In this document: one piece after another, positions 31,738 to 42,905 of the stretch
How the letters are laid out: the number at the start of each line of letters is the position of its first letter
Position numbering within the stretch: position 1 is the first letter of the stretch
Assembly (NCBI GenBank): GCA_019279435.1
Contig: JAAALK010000082.1
Span: 81,998,989-82,062,988 of the forward strand
DNA length: 64,000 nucleotides
DNA from: Zizania palustris
Taxonomy: Eukaryota; Streptophyta; Magnoliopsida; Poales; Poaceae
Direction of reading: 5' to 3'
The notes under the pieces: model-generated
Databases searched by the model: none
Told to the model about the DNA's origin: nothing
What the model saw: only the letters and a program-made list of their open reading frames with translations
Program-made: the position numbers and the translations under genes

Positions 31738-32730
31738 GATATTTTTGAGTCAGTTTTCTTTCTTCTTTACTCTTTTCTTGAGTCTTTTTGTGGGCGTTCA
31801 TATCATGCATATTCACATATCCCACTTTGAGCCCACTTCTGTTATATGATTGATCTGCTTTACTTATTCTAGCTGTTACATGCTTTTGATTACTTGTCGA
31901 TGATCATGCTTTGCTTCAGTGCACATGATATGTCTGATATATGTCATATGCATGGCTTTTATGCTTTAAAATTAAAAAATGATCACCATTGCTTCTGGTA
32001 ACTAGCATGTGTAGGCTGAATGCTTTGGCTATCTGTTACATGCCTTGTAGCTAGTTCCTCACTTAGATGCAGATATGCAACTTGGACATCTCTATGCTTT
32101 AACATGGAAAATGTGCTATAAAAATGATAAAAATCAGAAAAATGAAAATTCCATGCCTTTTTATGCTTGATTTGAAAAGATCCAGGTGGGTTTGCTTTGT
32201 CGCATTGCATTGTTCTGGATTGCTTACCATAGCACTTTGGTATGAACTAGGACAATGTAGTGTATGCCAAGACCAATGTAGTGTATGCCAAGACCAATGT
32301 CTTAAGCTTCTGATGGTCTAGTTTTGGCCTAGGCTTGACTTGGTCGGTTAGCACAAGGTTTGACATGCAAATAACCCTTGGCAAAAATGAAAAAGGAAAA
32401 AGAAAAAACTTGAAAATTAAAAAGATAACCAGTTTGCTGAAGCACTTTGTTTTGGACAATACTTATCTTGGTAGACATCAGTTAGCTTCTACATCTCATG
32501 CTTTACCCTTCTTGTCGACTAGAAAATGTGGTGATGCTTTTGTTTGCAAAAATTGAAAATGTGTGCTAAATGACTTTGTTTAGATATCATCTGTTGCACT
32601 GATCATGTCATGTGTCTTAGACAACATGTCTTTTGCTATACTTGTTAGATGTTGTAATTACAGTCAATCATATCTGAGCAGCATGCTTTCTACACTACAC
32701 CTGCACCCTAGTTGCATTCATTCCATATTT
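31738..32730 (+). other. AD 3' internal region, non-coding
   Basis: Aligns with BC 26446-27420. It contains the conserved block at 32173-32382 and otherwise AT-rich sequence with no supported gene. Confidence 0.7.
32173..32382 (+). repeat. Conserved block, AD copy, with 21-bp tandem duplication
   Basis: Same block as 26886-27072. It has an extra 21-bp tandem copy at 32253-32273 and 32274-32294 (unit starting CAATGTAGTG). Confidence 0.75.
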
Positions 32731-33156
32731 TGAGGGGGAGCTGTATTTCAGAGGGAGTCTGTGTCTCTTTAGAGTGCATTTAGTCTCGCTTGATGAGTCC
32801 AATTGTCAACAAGGGGGAGAAATTTTGGGTTACTTGTTCTTTTCGAAGAATTTAGGGGGAGTTTTGGCTTTCTATGGGATTTGTTTCAGGGGGAGTTTTT
32901 GTCCTGTTTGTCCTTACTCTTTGATATCCTTGTTGATAATTCTGAGATTGCACTCGTTTTTGAGTCTTTACTTTTGGTTAACCATAATGACCGCTTTCTT
33001 GAATTTGTTCGACTTTTGGTCATTAGGGTTAAACTTTAATTTTATTTTCTTCTTCTCTATTTTCTTGTGTTTTGTTTTCATGTTTCCATATGTGCTTGCA
33101 GGTACTGGAGAGCTGATAAAGAGAAGTGTTGATAATGCACTCATCAAGGGGGAGAT
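32731..33156 (+). other. AD multiple polypurine tracts
   Basis: Tracts near 32733, 32811, 32857, 32889 and 33147. The last (CAAGGGGGAGAT) directly precedes LTR D. Confidence 0.85.
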
Positions 33157-35158
33157 TAGGGAGCCATGCTGAAGAGTATGGGCCTCATGGCTCCAGATGT
33201 GATGAGTGATTGTCAACGTAAGTCAAAGAGGACACGAAGAGGAGAGAAGACCTGTTGTGTCTGAGCCGCATGTGACTCAGGTACACGGGCAGCGAGCGAC
33301 TGTCGGGCAGAGGGGCCGCGAAGTCCGGCTAGCCCAATCCGGGTACATGGGCTAGGAGCAGCAAAGGATCCACTGGGTTGTTGACCAGGATTGACTTAGG
33401 TACATAGGCAGCGAGCGATTGCTGGGATGAGAGAGCTATGGAGTCGGGCCAGCCCAATCCGGGTACCCTGTGCAAAGACGGTGGACGCTTTGTCAGTTTC
33501 GGTGCAAAACTGACGACCGCTGATCTCAGATCTGACCATTCTGAGGTGAAGCGGTAGTCGCTACGAAAGATCTGCTTTAGGATAAGTCATCTGTATTTAG
33601 GAATTTACTATTTTGCGTTTAGGCCCACAGTCTGTCAGTCGAGTCTATGAAAATATCCTAGGCTATTTGGCTGCCTATAAATAGGGCCCCAATCCCTAGA
33701 ATTAGGGTTAACTCACTTGAATTAAAAATCAGAGTTCATCCCCTGTTTTACTGTTCACACCTACCACCACCGCCAGCTATTTTGTTCTACTGTTCATTCT
33801 CACGTGTGCACCGCCACCATTCGTCACGGGTTCATCAAGTTTTGTTTCTCTGACTAATTGAGAAATTACAACATCAGTTTCTATTATTCCTCTCTAGTCA
33901 TTGAACGTCACACTGTGAATCTATTTCCTGGTTGCCTCGTTTTGCGTGCCTAGCTTGCTTATTTTTTGCGACAGCTTAATTTTCTGCCGTTTTGTTATTA
34001 CGGTTTATCTTCATTGCATCTAGTCTTTGCTGCAGGAAAATAGCACCTTAGCTTCTAGCTAGAGTCTGCAGCTACTAGTTTTCTAACTAGCCTTTCTTGT
34101 TTCATGTGCTTAGCTGAAGACTTATAGGAGCCGTGCGCTAGGATATTTTGTTCTTGGCCTATGCAGCTAGGCTTTCTACGCACTGCTTGAGTGTTCTACA
34201 GATGCTACGCTGGTCTTTTTGCTTGTTCTCTATCGCTCGGCAGAAGCTGCGCATCATTTGCGTGCGTAAGAGTCTGAGTGCTGGCACACAGTTCTCCGTC
34301 CTTATGCCATGTGGGTCCCGCTATCCCGTGATAGTTGTATTTGTCAGCCGCGTGAAGTTTTCTATTGTTTTTTTTTCTTGGCATGACATTCTGATCGAGA
34401 GGAGAAAGGAGCTCGCACGTTTCTTGACGCTGTGTACTTGGCCGGATCTTTCTGCTCTTTGTCATGTTTCGAAGTATTTTTTTGATGTTCAGTCCGTAGG
34501 TCCCACAGCGCAGCATACTCTGCTGGTTTGTGCAAGGGTTCGAACTCTGCTTTTAATTTTCGTTCGAAGCCATTTTGTTCGGAGCAGCAGGCTTTGGTCA
34601 GGCTTCACTCAAGGCTCTGAAGTCCATGCTTCGCTGGACTGTGGGCTTCGCAGTGACTACTTCGATTTTTCCTGTTTGCTTTGGAGTTCGGAAAAAGGTG
34701 TTTCGAAGTTGTAGGCCTGGTGTTCGCTATTTGATTATTTAGTGAAGTGTGTTGCGGAGGTAGCTTCGAAGCTGAAGTTTGACTTCGCTGGAAATTGGTT
34801 GGCTTCGCATGAAGGCTTCGAACGGGCTTCGACAAGTATCAAACTAGAGACAACTGTGAACAGTAAGATTTCTCGTTTTACGTGCACTTAAACTAAATCC
34901 CTGTGATAATCTACTTTTGTGAAACTTGAAATGTCCATGTTTTAAATGTTCTGTCAATCTGCCTATAAGCACTGATTTTGTGTCTTTATTTCTAGGACAC
35001 CGGTCGTTTTTAGGTTAGATTATTTTTAGAACTGTAGACTGTTCTTGTTTCTGTTAGTTGTCTGTTGAGGTGCATTGGGTGTTGGGAGAAGGCCATTGAT
35101 TCGATAGAATTTTTTAGGCGCCCATTCACCCCCTCTAGTTGCTATTTTTGGTCCTACA
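33157..35158 (+). repeat. LTR D, 3' LTR of AD (2002 bp)
   Basis: Starts TAGGGAGCC (mutated TGAGGAGCC) and ends TTTTGGTCCTACA. It lacks 71 bp found in LTR A just upstream of the TATA box, joined at TCCTA. TATA box at 33676-33683. Rich in TTCGAAG beyond about 34460. Confidence 0.92.
33676..33683 (+). promoter_or_regulatory. TATA box in LTR D
   Basis: TATAAATA in GGCTGCCTATAAATAGGGCCCC. Confidence 0.7.
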
Positions 35159-35163
35159 TCGTC

Positions 35164-35201
35164 CAACTCCAATCGCCAGTGCTCCCCCGGTGAATCATAT
35201 C
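35164..35201 (+). pseudogene. T3 gag, 13-codon remnant between AD and a solo LTR
   Basis: After the right TCGTC of AD the T3 gag frame resumes in phase for 13 codons (Pro-rich, ...PPVNHI), then is cut by the solo LTR. It is seen only by following the frame across both target duplications. Confidence 0.7.
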
Positions 35202-35843
35202 TGTTGGCGTAGATGACTAGTCCGACAGGTTTCTAAGATGTTTTTGAGTGGAAGACTCAGCTTAGAGCCGTATTCTTGAATTGTGTGTCTCTATTCTATA
35301 CAATACGAAGAGGGCGGTATTTATAGTGGAGCCCTACAGTGGCCCGATACTTCAAAACCCGTCTGACAGATGTACGACATACAACGACCACCCCTTACAG
35401 ACAAAGGTACAACCCCAACTGCCCTGTTAGTCACTCTGGACGTGGCAACAGTGTCAGTAGCTGCACACACGATCGCGATCTTTCCACAAGCCTAGTTTGA
35501 CTACACTGGTACCGGTCACCTGTCTTAGCTGTGGGGCTATAGTGCCTTTCGGGGGCACACCTTCGGCCTCGAGATGGTCCCCCGGGCTCGGAGGCCTCTT
35601 TGGATTTGGGCCCCGAGCCGAGGACCCTCGGGCTCTGGGTCCTGAGCTCGGGGTGACCCCTCCTCCTGTCTCATCCCGGACATGAGGCTCCCCTCCGAAG
35701 GGAGTCAGGTTCGGCTCAGCCTCCATATAGTTCCGCTTCGGAGCTTACGATCCGCTGGCCGCCGCCTTGCGGAGCCCCTTCTTCCAACTACGCTCTGCAG
35801 CCTTCGCGCTCCCCAGGCACCATCGGGATTATCTCCCCCAACA
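35202..35843 (-). repeat. Solo LTR of a Tat-related gypsy family (642 bp)
   Basis: Perfect TSD ATATC at 35197-35201 and 35844-35848. The + strand reads TGTTGGCGTAG...CTCCCCCAACA. The TATA box (35318-35325) and the TGTTGGGGGAGA start are on the minus strand. There is no internal sequence, so it arose by LTR-LTR recombination. The same family recurs, truncated, at 45065-45451. Confidence 0.92.
35318..35325 (-). promoter_or_regulatory. TATA box in solo LTR
   Basis: Minus strand CCACTATAAATACCGCC. Confidence 0.65.
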
Positions 35844-35848
35844 ATATC

Positions 35849-36484
35849 CATAGCAGAACTGACGATAGTACTGGCAAGATAATCACGTCTCTGGTCCTAG
35901 CGTATACGGCCGAGACAAGGCACTATGCACATGTCCAAGCAAATCCTGTTTATTGCACGCCACCTACACCTGCACCAGTTTTTCCCACGTTGCCCGCGCC
36001 ACATGGACAAATGCATAGGCCAGAGCATGTCAGCCAGTTCTTAGCATAGTGTGGAGAAGCTAGTGGGTGGGACGCTTTAAAGCTTAGATTGTTTTCTCTT
36101 TCCCTATTCGGCACAACTTTCACTTGGTTTTCGGTGCTCCCGCTGAACTCTGTCCAAACGTGCGCTGAATTGGAACAAAAGTTCCATGACTATTTTTATA
36201 CGGGTGAGACAGAACTTAGGCGTTCACACGTGACATTGATTAGACAGAAATCTAGCGATAGTGTCTCCGAGTACATCAAGCGCTTTAGAGATACCAGAAA
36301 CCGATGTTTTAGTCTCAATATTTCAGAGAGGGATTTGGCGGATCTAGCTTTCAGTGGGTTTCATTCTGAGATTAAAGAATGGCTAGACAACCAAAACTTT
36401 TTAGAAGTTAGCCAACTTTTACAGCAAACTCTGGTCCAAGAAGGCCAAGCTGAAGATAAGAAGTTTATTAAAAAAATCCTTTAA
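35849..36484 (+). pseudogene. T3 gag, capsid-like domain
   Basis: Same frame as 12024 and 35164. After a Pro-rich stretch there is a TAG at about 36047, then 131 open codons from 36089 with the retrotransposon Gag core: WFSVLPLNSVQTCAELEQKF, then YIKRFRDTRN and a DLADLAFSGF-like segment. This is the capsid domain of plant gypsy Gag (Retrotrans_gag family). Apart from one stop it is well preserved for so interrupted a gene. Confidence 0.85.
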
Positions 36485-36509
36485 CAAGGATAGGGCTGAA
36501 TTCCACAAC

Positions 36510-37177
36510 ATGGAACACTCTGACGAAGAAGAGTCAGAGGAAGAAGAAGATTCGACTAACATGTATGCGGCAGAATGGGTTTGGAATGCTAAGAGCAAAC
36601 CCATCACTTGTTCTGAGTTACAGCCGTCTCCCACTAAGAGTCGGCCTAGCGAAGTCAAATACTCGTTTGATATAACTAAGTGTGATAAAATATTTGATTT
36701 TCTATTGAAGAACCAGCTTCTCAGGTTGCATAAGGGCCAAGTCATTCCATCCTCTGATGAGCTAATGAAAAGCCCCTACTGTAAGTGGCATGATTCACAT
36801 TCCTATTATACTAATGATTGCAATGTTTTCGTCGACAGGTTCAATCGGCCATAGAAGAAGGATGATTGAAAATAGACCCTAGTCCAAAGATGAAGATAGA
36901 CAAAGACCCCTTTCCCGTGAACACCGTCGACCTCGACGAGAAGAGGGTGCTGATTCGGCCGGAGCAGGCCGAGTCAACTAAAGGAAAAGCGGTCAATCTT
37001 GGAGAATCATGCACACGCACACTCGTACAAAAAAACCCTGAAGTAGGAATGTGGAAAAGGAACGTCAACATGTCTACTTCGGCTAGGGCTCGCAAGAAAC
37101 CAAAGGTCACATATCAGATGCTGTTGGACAAATACCATAAAAGGCCAAGGAAACAGGCCCCCGTGCAAAAAAGCTAA
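36510..37177 (+). pseudogene. T3 gag, C-terminal zinc-binding region and linker
   Basis: Two frames cover this: 36510-36854 (frame 0) and 36866-37177 (frame 2). The first is acidic (DEEESEEEED) and ends with a Cys/His motif YCKWHDSHSYYTNDC, the Tat-type nucleocapsid knuckle. The second starts KIDPSPKMKID and is basic. A frameshift near 36490 and another near 36855 separate them from each other and from the capsid frame. Confidence 0.8.
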
Positions 37178-37212
37178 GACCGCCGAAGGGGCCAAAGCAG
37201 TCGGAGGGTGAC

Positions 37213-37464
37213 TTCGGACCTCAGTGGCTGAACCTTACGCACAGGGGGTTCGGACCCCAATGGCTGAACCATTCGTACAACGGGTTTGGACCCCAGCAGC
37301 CAAACCCTTCGCAAGGCGAGTTTGGACCCTAGTGGCCGAACCCTTCGCACAGTGGGTTCGGACCTCAATGGCCGAACCCTCCACACCACGAGTTCGGCCC
37401 CCAATGGACGAACCCTTTGCACAACGAGCTCGGATACCAATGTCTGAACTCAGCTCTGCTCTAG
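37213..37464 (+). repeat. 36-bp tandem repeat in T3 gag, 7 units (12-aa repeat)
   Basis: Units start at 37213, 37249, 37285, 37321, 37357, 37393 and 37429, exactly 36 bp apart. Each codes a variant of FGPQWPNPSHSG; one unit has a stop. Lengths are all multiples of three, so the repeat was kept under coding constraint before the element died. Confidence 0.9.
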
Positions 37465-37529
37465 GCGAACCCTCAAGTAGGAGGCTTCGGCCCCCAATGG
37501 CCAATCATACCTCCAGCCTGGCAGGACCC

Positions 37530-39703
37530 TGTAGGACCGAAAGTAGCGACCAGAGGGGGGTGAATGGGCGCCTAAAAAATTCTTTCTAATCAATGGCCTG
37601 CTCCCAACACCCAACGCACCTCAAAAGACTTAGCAGCAAAATGTAAATAGATCGCCAAGGCCTAAAAGTATCTAGCCTAGAAGCGACCGGTGTCCTAGAC
37701 AAAGTACCACCAATACAGTGCTAACAGGCAGAATAACAGAGCATTTAAAACATGGGCAGATCAAGGAACTCACAGCTAAACCATCACAGCAAAAACTCTG
37801 TGTGTACGTTAAAAGGAGATGAGGAGTTACTGTTCAACGTTGTCTCCAGTAAGGTACTTGACGAATCCTGCTTCACAGTGTCGAAGCCTATAGATGTCGA
37901 AGTCGGCTTCGGAGTACACAGTGTTGAAGTCCTCTGTCGAAGGCTGATGCACTCTGTAGTGGACGTGCCGAACGTTGATGGAGTCGAAGCTAGTTTGCTG
38001 AAGAGTGTAGCAAACTGCGAAGCGTACTTCGGTGCGAAGTGTGAAGCAACTCAAGCCAACTTCGAAAAACACACTTTGAAGCAACGAAGCTTAACACAAG
38101 AAAAATCAACTTTGAAGCGAAATAGAAAAGTCAAAGCCTATCTCCGAAGGAACTTCGCACGAGCAAAGTATACCCTCGTAGATACTTCAAACCTTATAGT
38201 GCAATCTGACCGAAGCCTGCTTCATAGCACACTTCACAAATCAAACTCCGGACACAAACTTATCTACTCCGAACAAGCAAAAACACTCAGTAACACACTC
38301 CGAGCAAAGCCAATCAGAGAGACAAGCTTCGAAGCTAACTTCGAAACCTGCTGAAGTACGCTTCGTAAAACAATCGAAGTATGTCAGAATAAAACCTTCG
38401 AACAGTGCACACTTCGAAACAGAGTCCACAACATAAGTTCAGTGTTACTGATAGCGGTGAAACCTATAGAGAAATCTGATCGAAGCGTGCTTCACAGAAC
38501 AGACATACTTCGAACAAAGTACGGACCTCTACCAGAAACTTCAAGAAACGTGCCAGACACTTTCTTCTCGATCAAAACGCCATGTCAGGAAAAAGTTCAA
38601 TAGAAAAACTTTGCTGTAACCAAGAACAGAATAGCTTGTCAACCAAAAGCTAGGTGCCAGGCTAGCTGGACACAAACGCACACTAAAAGGAAATAGGCTG
38701 AGTACTAGACTCAGGGCTAGAACATCATGAATGGATTAAACAAAGCCAGGAACAACTTGTGGCTACAGGAGATAGGCGCAGAATATTGAAAGATAGAACA
38801 AACAAGAATAGCGTTCGTGTATGAAACCGATGCGCTGCACAGAAATATCTTCAGCCATAAAACCAAGGATCAAACAGATTCACACGCAACCAAAAACACA
38901 CGTGCAATGAGTCAAGTAGAAACCTGTGAGATAAAAACATAGTACGATTTGCTTGATGAACAAGAATGCAGTGCGCACGAGATAATGGCGGCAGTCGCTC
39001 GCACGGGAAGAAGCAGGAAGAAGACACCAAAAAGTGACCCAAACTTTAGTGCTGGATTAAAGTGATTTACAGAATGGGTAACCCTAACCCTAGCGATTGG
39101 GGCCCTATTTATAGGCAGCCCAATAGCCTAGGAATATTCCATCAGACCCTTAGGGTTTTTTACAGACGTTGAAATAAAGGGAAAAGACCAACCTGCCCTT
39201 AGGATATTTTTACAGACTCGACTGACTGACTGTGGGCCTAAGGACAAAATAGTAAACTCCTGTTTACAGATGACTTATCCGAAAGCGGAGCTTTCGTAGC
39301 GACTACGACTTCACTTCAGGACGGTCTGTTCCATGATGAGCGATCGTCAGTTTTGCACCGAAACTGACAAAGCATCCACTGGCTTTGCACCAGGTACCCG
39401 GATTGGGCCGGCCCGATTCCGTAGCTCTCTCAGCCCGGCAATTGCTCGCCGCCCGTGTACCTGAGTCAATCCTAGTCAACAGCCCAGTGGATCCTCTGCT
39501 GCTCCTAGCCCATGTACCCGGATTGGGCCAGCCCGACTTCGCGGCCCCTCTGCCCGACAATCGCTCGCTGCCCATGTACCTGAGTCACACGTGGCCCAGA
39601 CGCAACAGGTCTTCTCTCTCTCTTTAGTCCTCTTTGACTACCGTTGACAATGACTCATCACATCTGGAGCCATGAGGCCCACGCTCTTAAGCATGGCTCC
39701 TCA
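37530..39703 (-). repeat. LTR E, 3' LTR of EF (2174 bp)
   Basis: + strand starts TGTAGGACCGAAAGTAGC and ends GGCTCCTCA, the reverse complement of the LTR B/C ends. TATA box on the minus strand at 39106-39113. The long + strand ORF 37752-38354 inside it is a chance frame. Confidence 0.93.
39106..39113 (-). promoter_or_regulatory. TATA box in LTR E
   Basis: Minus strand GGCTGCCTATAAATAGGGCCCC. Confidence 0.7.
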
Positions 39704-41088
39704 ATCTCCCCTTGATGAGTTCATTGTCAACACTTCACTTCTTGAGCTCTCTAGTTCCTGCGAACACATGTGGAAACACAAGAAAAATATAGAAGAAGAA
39801 CATAAAGTAAAAGTGTAACCCTAATGACAAAAAGCCGAACAAAAGCAAGAAGCGGTCATTATGGTTAACCAAAAGTAAAAGCTCAAAACGAGTGCAATGT
39901 CAGAATCATCAACAAGGATATCAAAAAAGTAAGGACAAACGGGACAAAAACTCCCCCTGAAACAAATCCCAGATAAAGCCAAAACTCCCCCTTAAACTCT
40001 TCTCGCAAAATTTCTCCCCCTTGTTGACAACTGAACTCATCAAGCGAGAGTAAATGCACTCTAAAGAGACACAGACTCCCCGTGAAATGCAACTTCCCCT
40101 CAAAATATGCAATGAATGCAACTGGGGTGCAAGTGGAGTGTAGAAAGCATGCTTCTCCGATATGATTGACTGCAATTACCACAACTAACAGGTATAGCAA
40201 AAGACATACTGTCTAAGACACATGGCATGATCAGTGCAATAGATGATATCTAAAGAAGGTCATTAGCATGCATTTTTCAGTTTTTGCAAACAAAAGTATC
40301 ACCACATTTTCCAGTTGACAAGCAAGGTAAAGCATGAGATACAGAAACTAACTGATATCTACCAAGATAAGCATTGTCCAAAACAAAGTGCTTCAGCAAA
40401 CTTGTTATCATTTTAATTTTCAGGCTTTTTCTTTTTCCTTTTTCATTTGGGTTATTTGCATGTCAAACCTTATGCTGACCGACCAAGTCAAGCCTAGGCC
40501 AGAACTTGACCATCAGAAGCTTAAGACATTGGTCTTGGCATACACTACATTGTCCTAGTTCATACCAAAGTGCTATGGTAAGCAGTCCAGAACAATGCAA
40601 TGCGACAGAGCAAACCCACCTGGATCTTTTCAAATTATGCATAAAAAGGCATGGATTTTTCATTTTTCTGATTTTACATCATTTTTATAGCACATTTTCC
40701 ATGTTAAAGCATAAATATGTCCATGTTGCATATTTGCATCTAAGTGAGGAACTAGCTACAAGGCATGTAACAGATAGCAGAAGCATTCAGCCTACACATG
40801 CTAGCTACCAGAAGCAATGGTTATCATTTTTCAATTTTAAAGCATAAAAGCCATGCATATGACAGATATCAGACATATCATGTGAACTGAAGCAAAGCAT
40901 GATCATCGACAAGTAATCAAAAGCATGTACCAGCTAGAATAAGTAAAGCAGTTCAATCATATAATAGAAGCAGGCTCAAAGTCTGATACGTGAATATGCA
41001 TGATATGAACACACACAAAAAGACTCAAGAAAAGAGTAAAGAAGAAAGAAAGCTGACTCAAAATATCCTAAATGGATACACAACACCC
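39704..41088 (-). other. EF 3' internal region with multiple polypurine tracts
   Basis: Minus-strand purine tracts near 39706, 39952, 39987 and 40014 (the tract nearest the LTR reads CAAGGGGAGAT, one G short). The conserved block lies at 40446-40632. The right end holds the last codons of pol (GVVYP-like, about 41068-41088). Confidence 0.8.
40446..40632 (-). repeat. Conserved block, EF copy
   Basis: Reverse complement of the block at 26886-27072, with few differences. Confidence 0.75.
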
Positions 41089-41543
41089 AAATAGTAAACT
41101 CCTATTTACAGATGACTTATCCGGAAGCGGATCTTTCGTAGTGACTACGGCTTCACTTCAGGACGGTCTGTTCCATGATCAGCGGTCGTCAGTTTTGCGC
41201 TGAAACTGACAAAGCGTCCACCAACTTTGCACCATGTACCCGGATTAGGCCGGCCCGATTCCGCAGCTCTCTCAGCTCGGCAATCGCTCGCTGCCTGTGT
41301 ACCTAAGTCAATCCTAGTCAACAGCCTAGTGGATCCTCTGCTGCTCCTAGCCCATGTACCCGGATTGGGCCAGCCCGACTTCGCGGCCCCTTTGTCCGAC
41401 AATCGCTCGCTGCCCGTGTACCTGAGTCACACGTGGCCCAGACGCAACAGGTCTTCTCTCTCTTTAGTCCTCTTTGACTATCGTTGACAATGACTCATCA
41501 CATCTGGAGCCATGAGGCCCACGCTCTTCAGCATGGCTCCTCA
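41089..41543 (-). repeat. LTR F, remnant of EF 5' LTR (455 bp)
   Basis: Aligns with LTR E 39246-39703, including the duplicated 120-bp block. It ends GGCTCCTCA before the GACCC duplication and stops abruptly at the deletion joint. Confidence 0.92.
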
Positions 41544-41548
41544 GACCC

Positions 41549-42395
41549 TTCGCTAATATGGTCCGAAATACCTTCGACATGGCTGAACCCCCCTCTGGGC
41601 AATGGGTTCAGCTCACAGTGGGCGAAGCCACTGGAGACACCAATGCCTCCACCGTACAATTGGGCAGGGACCCCGTGGGCTCGGTACACCTCGCCTCCCG
41701 AGTACCCTTCGCAGTATAACATTGCCTCCTTCTTTCCTTCGGAGTATTATAACTAGTAGGGACAAACAGACGTGACGAAGGGAGACATCGTCCACAGGCT
41801 ATCTATGGTACCTCCGAACCGACTCACACATGACAGAGCTAAGGAATATGGATGCGAAGAGGCAAAGGAGAGGGAGTACGAAGACATCACACTCAAAGTA
41901 GGGTCTTAGGAAGTCCCAATCCCGAAGGCCCCTCGTCGAAGCCCGATGGAGGTAAGTCCCCTAGTCCAGCCGAGGCCAGTGCCGAAGCCCAGTCCGATCA
42001 CCCGAATGAGGTAGGTCCGACTGACAGGGTTAGCAGTGAAGTGCCCACCATTTAAAAAACGTGCAAGGCTGGCCTAGGTGGTATCCCTTCGGCCAAAAGT
42101 CACAGAAACAGGGTAGTTGCACCAGGTAACAAGCCACAACCATCTTGGGCACCTCCGGGCATGTCCAAATCACAAAAAAGGCATCTACAACACCTACGGG
42201 CACATGAGATGTGCAAGAAGATGGCTGAGGATGAACGAGACACCATATTTGATGAGATCCGCCCTCGGCTAGCTAAGAGAGATGTATGGAAAATCAAGCC
42301 AGTTGAGATGACCAACCCGACTCCCGTTCCGAGTGACGACGACGACATGATCAACAATGATTATACACCTATCTTCGAGGCACCCGCACCATAGG
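41549..42395 (+). pseudogene. T3 gag end and protease leader
   Basis: T3 resumes after EF with a Pro/Trp/Tyr-rich segment (about 41549-41756; PPLGNGFSSQWAKP), continuing the style of the 12-aa repeats. A stretch with stops follows, then an open part 42161-42394 with a basic helix (SKSQKRHLQHLRAHEM) and an acidic tail. This matches the TRTQKRRVQRLR-type region that precedes protease in this gypsy group, from memory. It is broken by stops near 41757 and 42053. Confidence 0.75.
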
Positions 42396-42397
42396 CA

Positions 42398-42905
42398 ATG
42401 GACATCAACGTCATCATGCTTCTCTCCGAGTTCGCCCTACCTCAAGATGAGGCCAAGGTCACTCAGTTGAACCTCATCCCACGCAATGCTATTTTTGAGA
42501 AACCCAAGGATATGGATCGCCACCTAAAGCCTCTCGACGTTAGGGGTCACATTGATGGGAAGCTGATCTCCCAAATGCTTATCGACAGTGGCGCCACTGT
42601 TAACCTAATGCCTTACTCTCCGTTGAAGAAGCTTGGTAGGGGTGAGGAATATTAAAGAAAACTAACCTAATGCTCGACGGCTTTAATGGCGAGAGTTCCG
42701 AGGTAAAAGTCGTACTCTCCATAGAATTGATAGTAGGTAACAAGACGTTACCAACAACATTCTTCATCGTTGACATGCAAGGTAACTAAAGCGTGCTCCT
42801 CGGGCGTGACTGGATTCACGCTAATTGTTGTATTCCTTCTACTTTGCACCAATGCCTAATACAGTGGGATGGCAATGACGTAGATGTCATACCAGCAGAC
42901 ACTTC
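42398..42905 (+). pseudogene. T3 aspartic protease
   Basis: Frame 42398-42655 contains the active site LIDSGATVNLMPYS. A frameshift or stop follows near 42653; the domain continues to about 42905 with FFIVDMQGN, a TAA at about 42786, then LLGRDWIHANCC and LHQCLIQWDGND. The active-site triad is intact, but stops break the domain at least twice. Confidence 0.85.

Larger units (their letters stand above)
12463..35158 (+). mobile_element. Sirevirus AD (Ty1/copia), interrupted by Sirevirus BC
   Basis: Outer Sirevirus: LTR A 12463-14492, initiator-Met primer site, decayed gag and pol up to 18424, then BC, then the rest of pol from 29680, 3' region, multiple polypurine tracts and LTR D 33157-35158. 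TSD TCGTC on both sides. LTRs A and D share a subfamily (GTCAACG.AAGTCAAAGAG near the start) distinct from LTRs B and C. Gag with two zinc knuckles and a coiled coil, a TGGTATCAGAGC primer site and several AGGGGGAG tracts mark it as a Sirevirus. Confidence 0.92.
37530..41543 (-). mobile_element. Sirevirus EF, internally deleted, minus strand
   Basis: TSD GACCC at 37525-37529 and 41544-41548. Reading on the minus strand: the first 455 bp of the 5' LTR (41543-41089), then directly the end of pol and 3' region (41088-39704), then the complete 3' LTR (39703-37530). The primer site, gag and nearly all of pol are gone. The deletion joint has four shared bases (AAAT, 41089-41092). Same LTR family as AD and BC, another subfamily. 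Confidence 0.92.

Noticed and set aside
32774..33172. 132-aa hydrophobic ORF upstream of LTR D, possible env-like protein
   Set aside because: It reads through the polypurine tracts into the LTR; the corresponding BC frame has stops and EF only partly matches. Hydrophobicity comes from T-rich sequence.
37752..38354. 200-aa + strand ORF
   Set aside because: Inside LTR E on the non-transcribed strand; LTRs B and C have no corresponding frame of that length.
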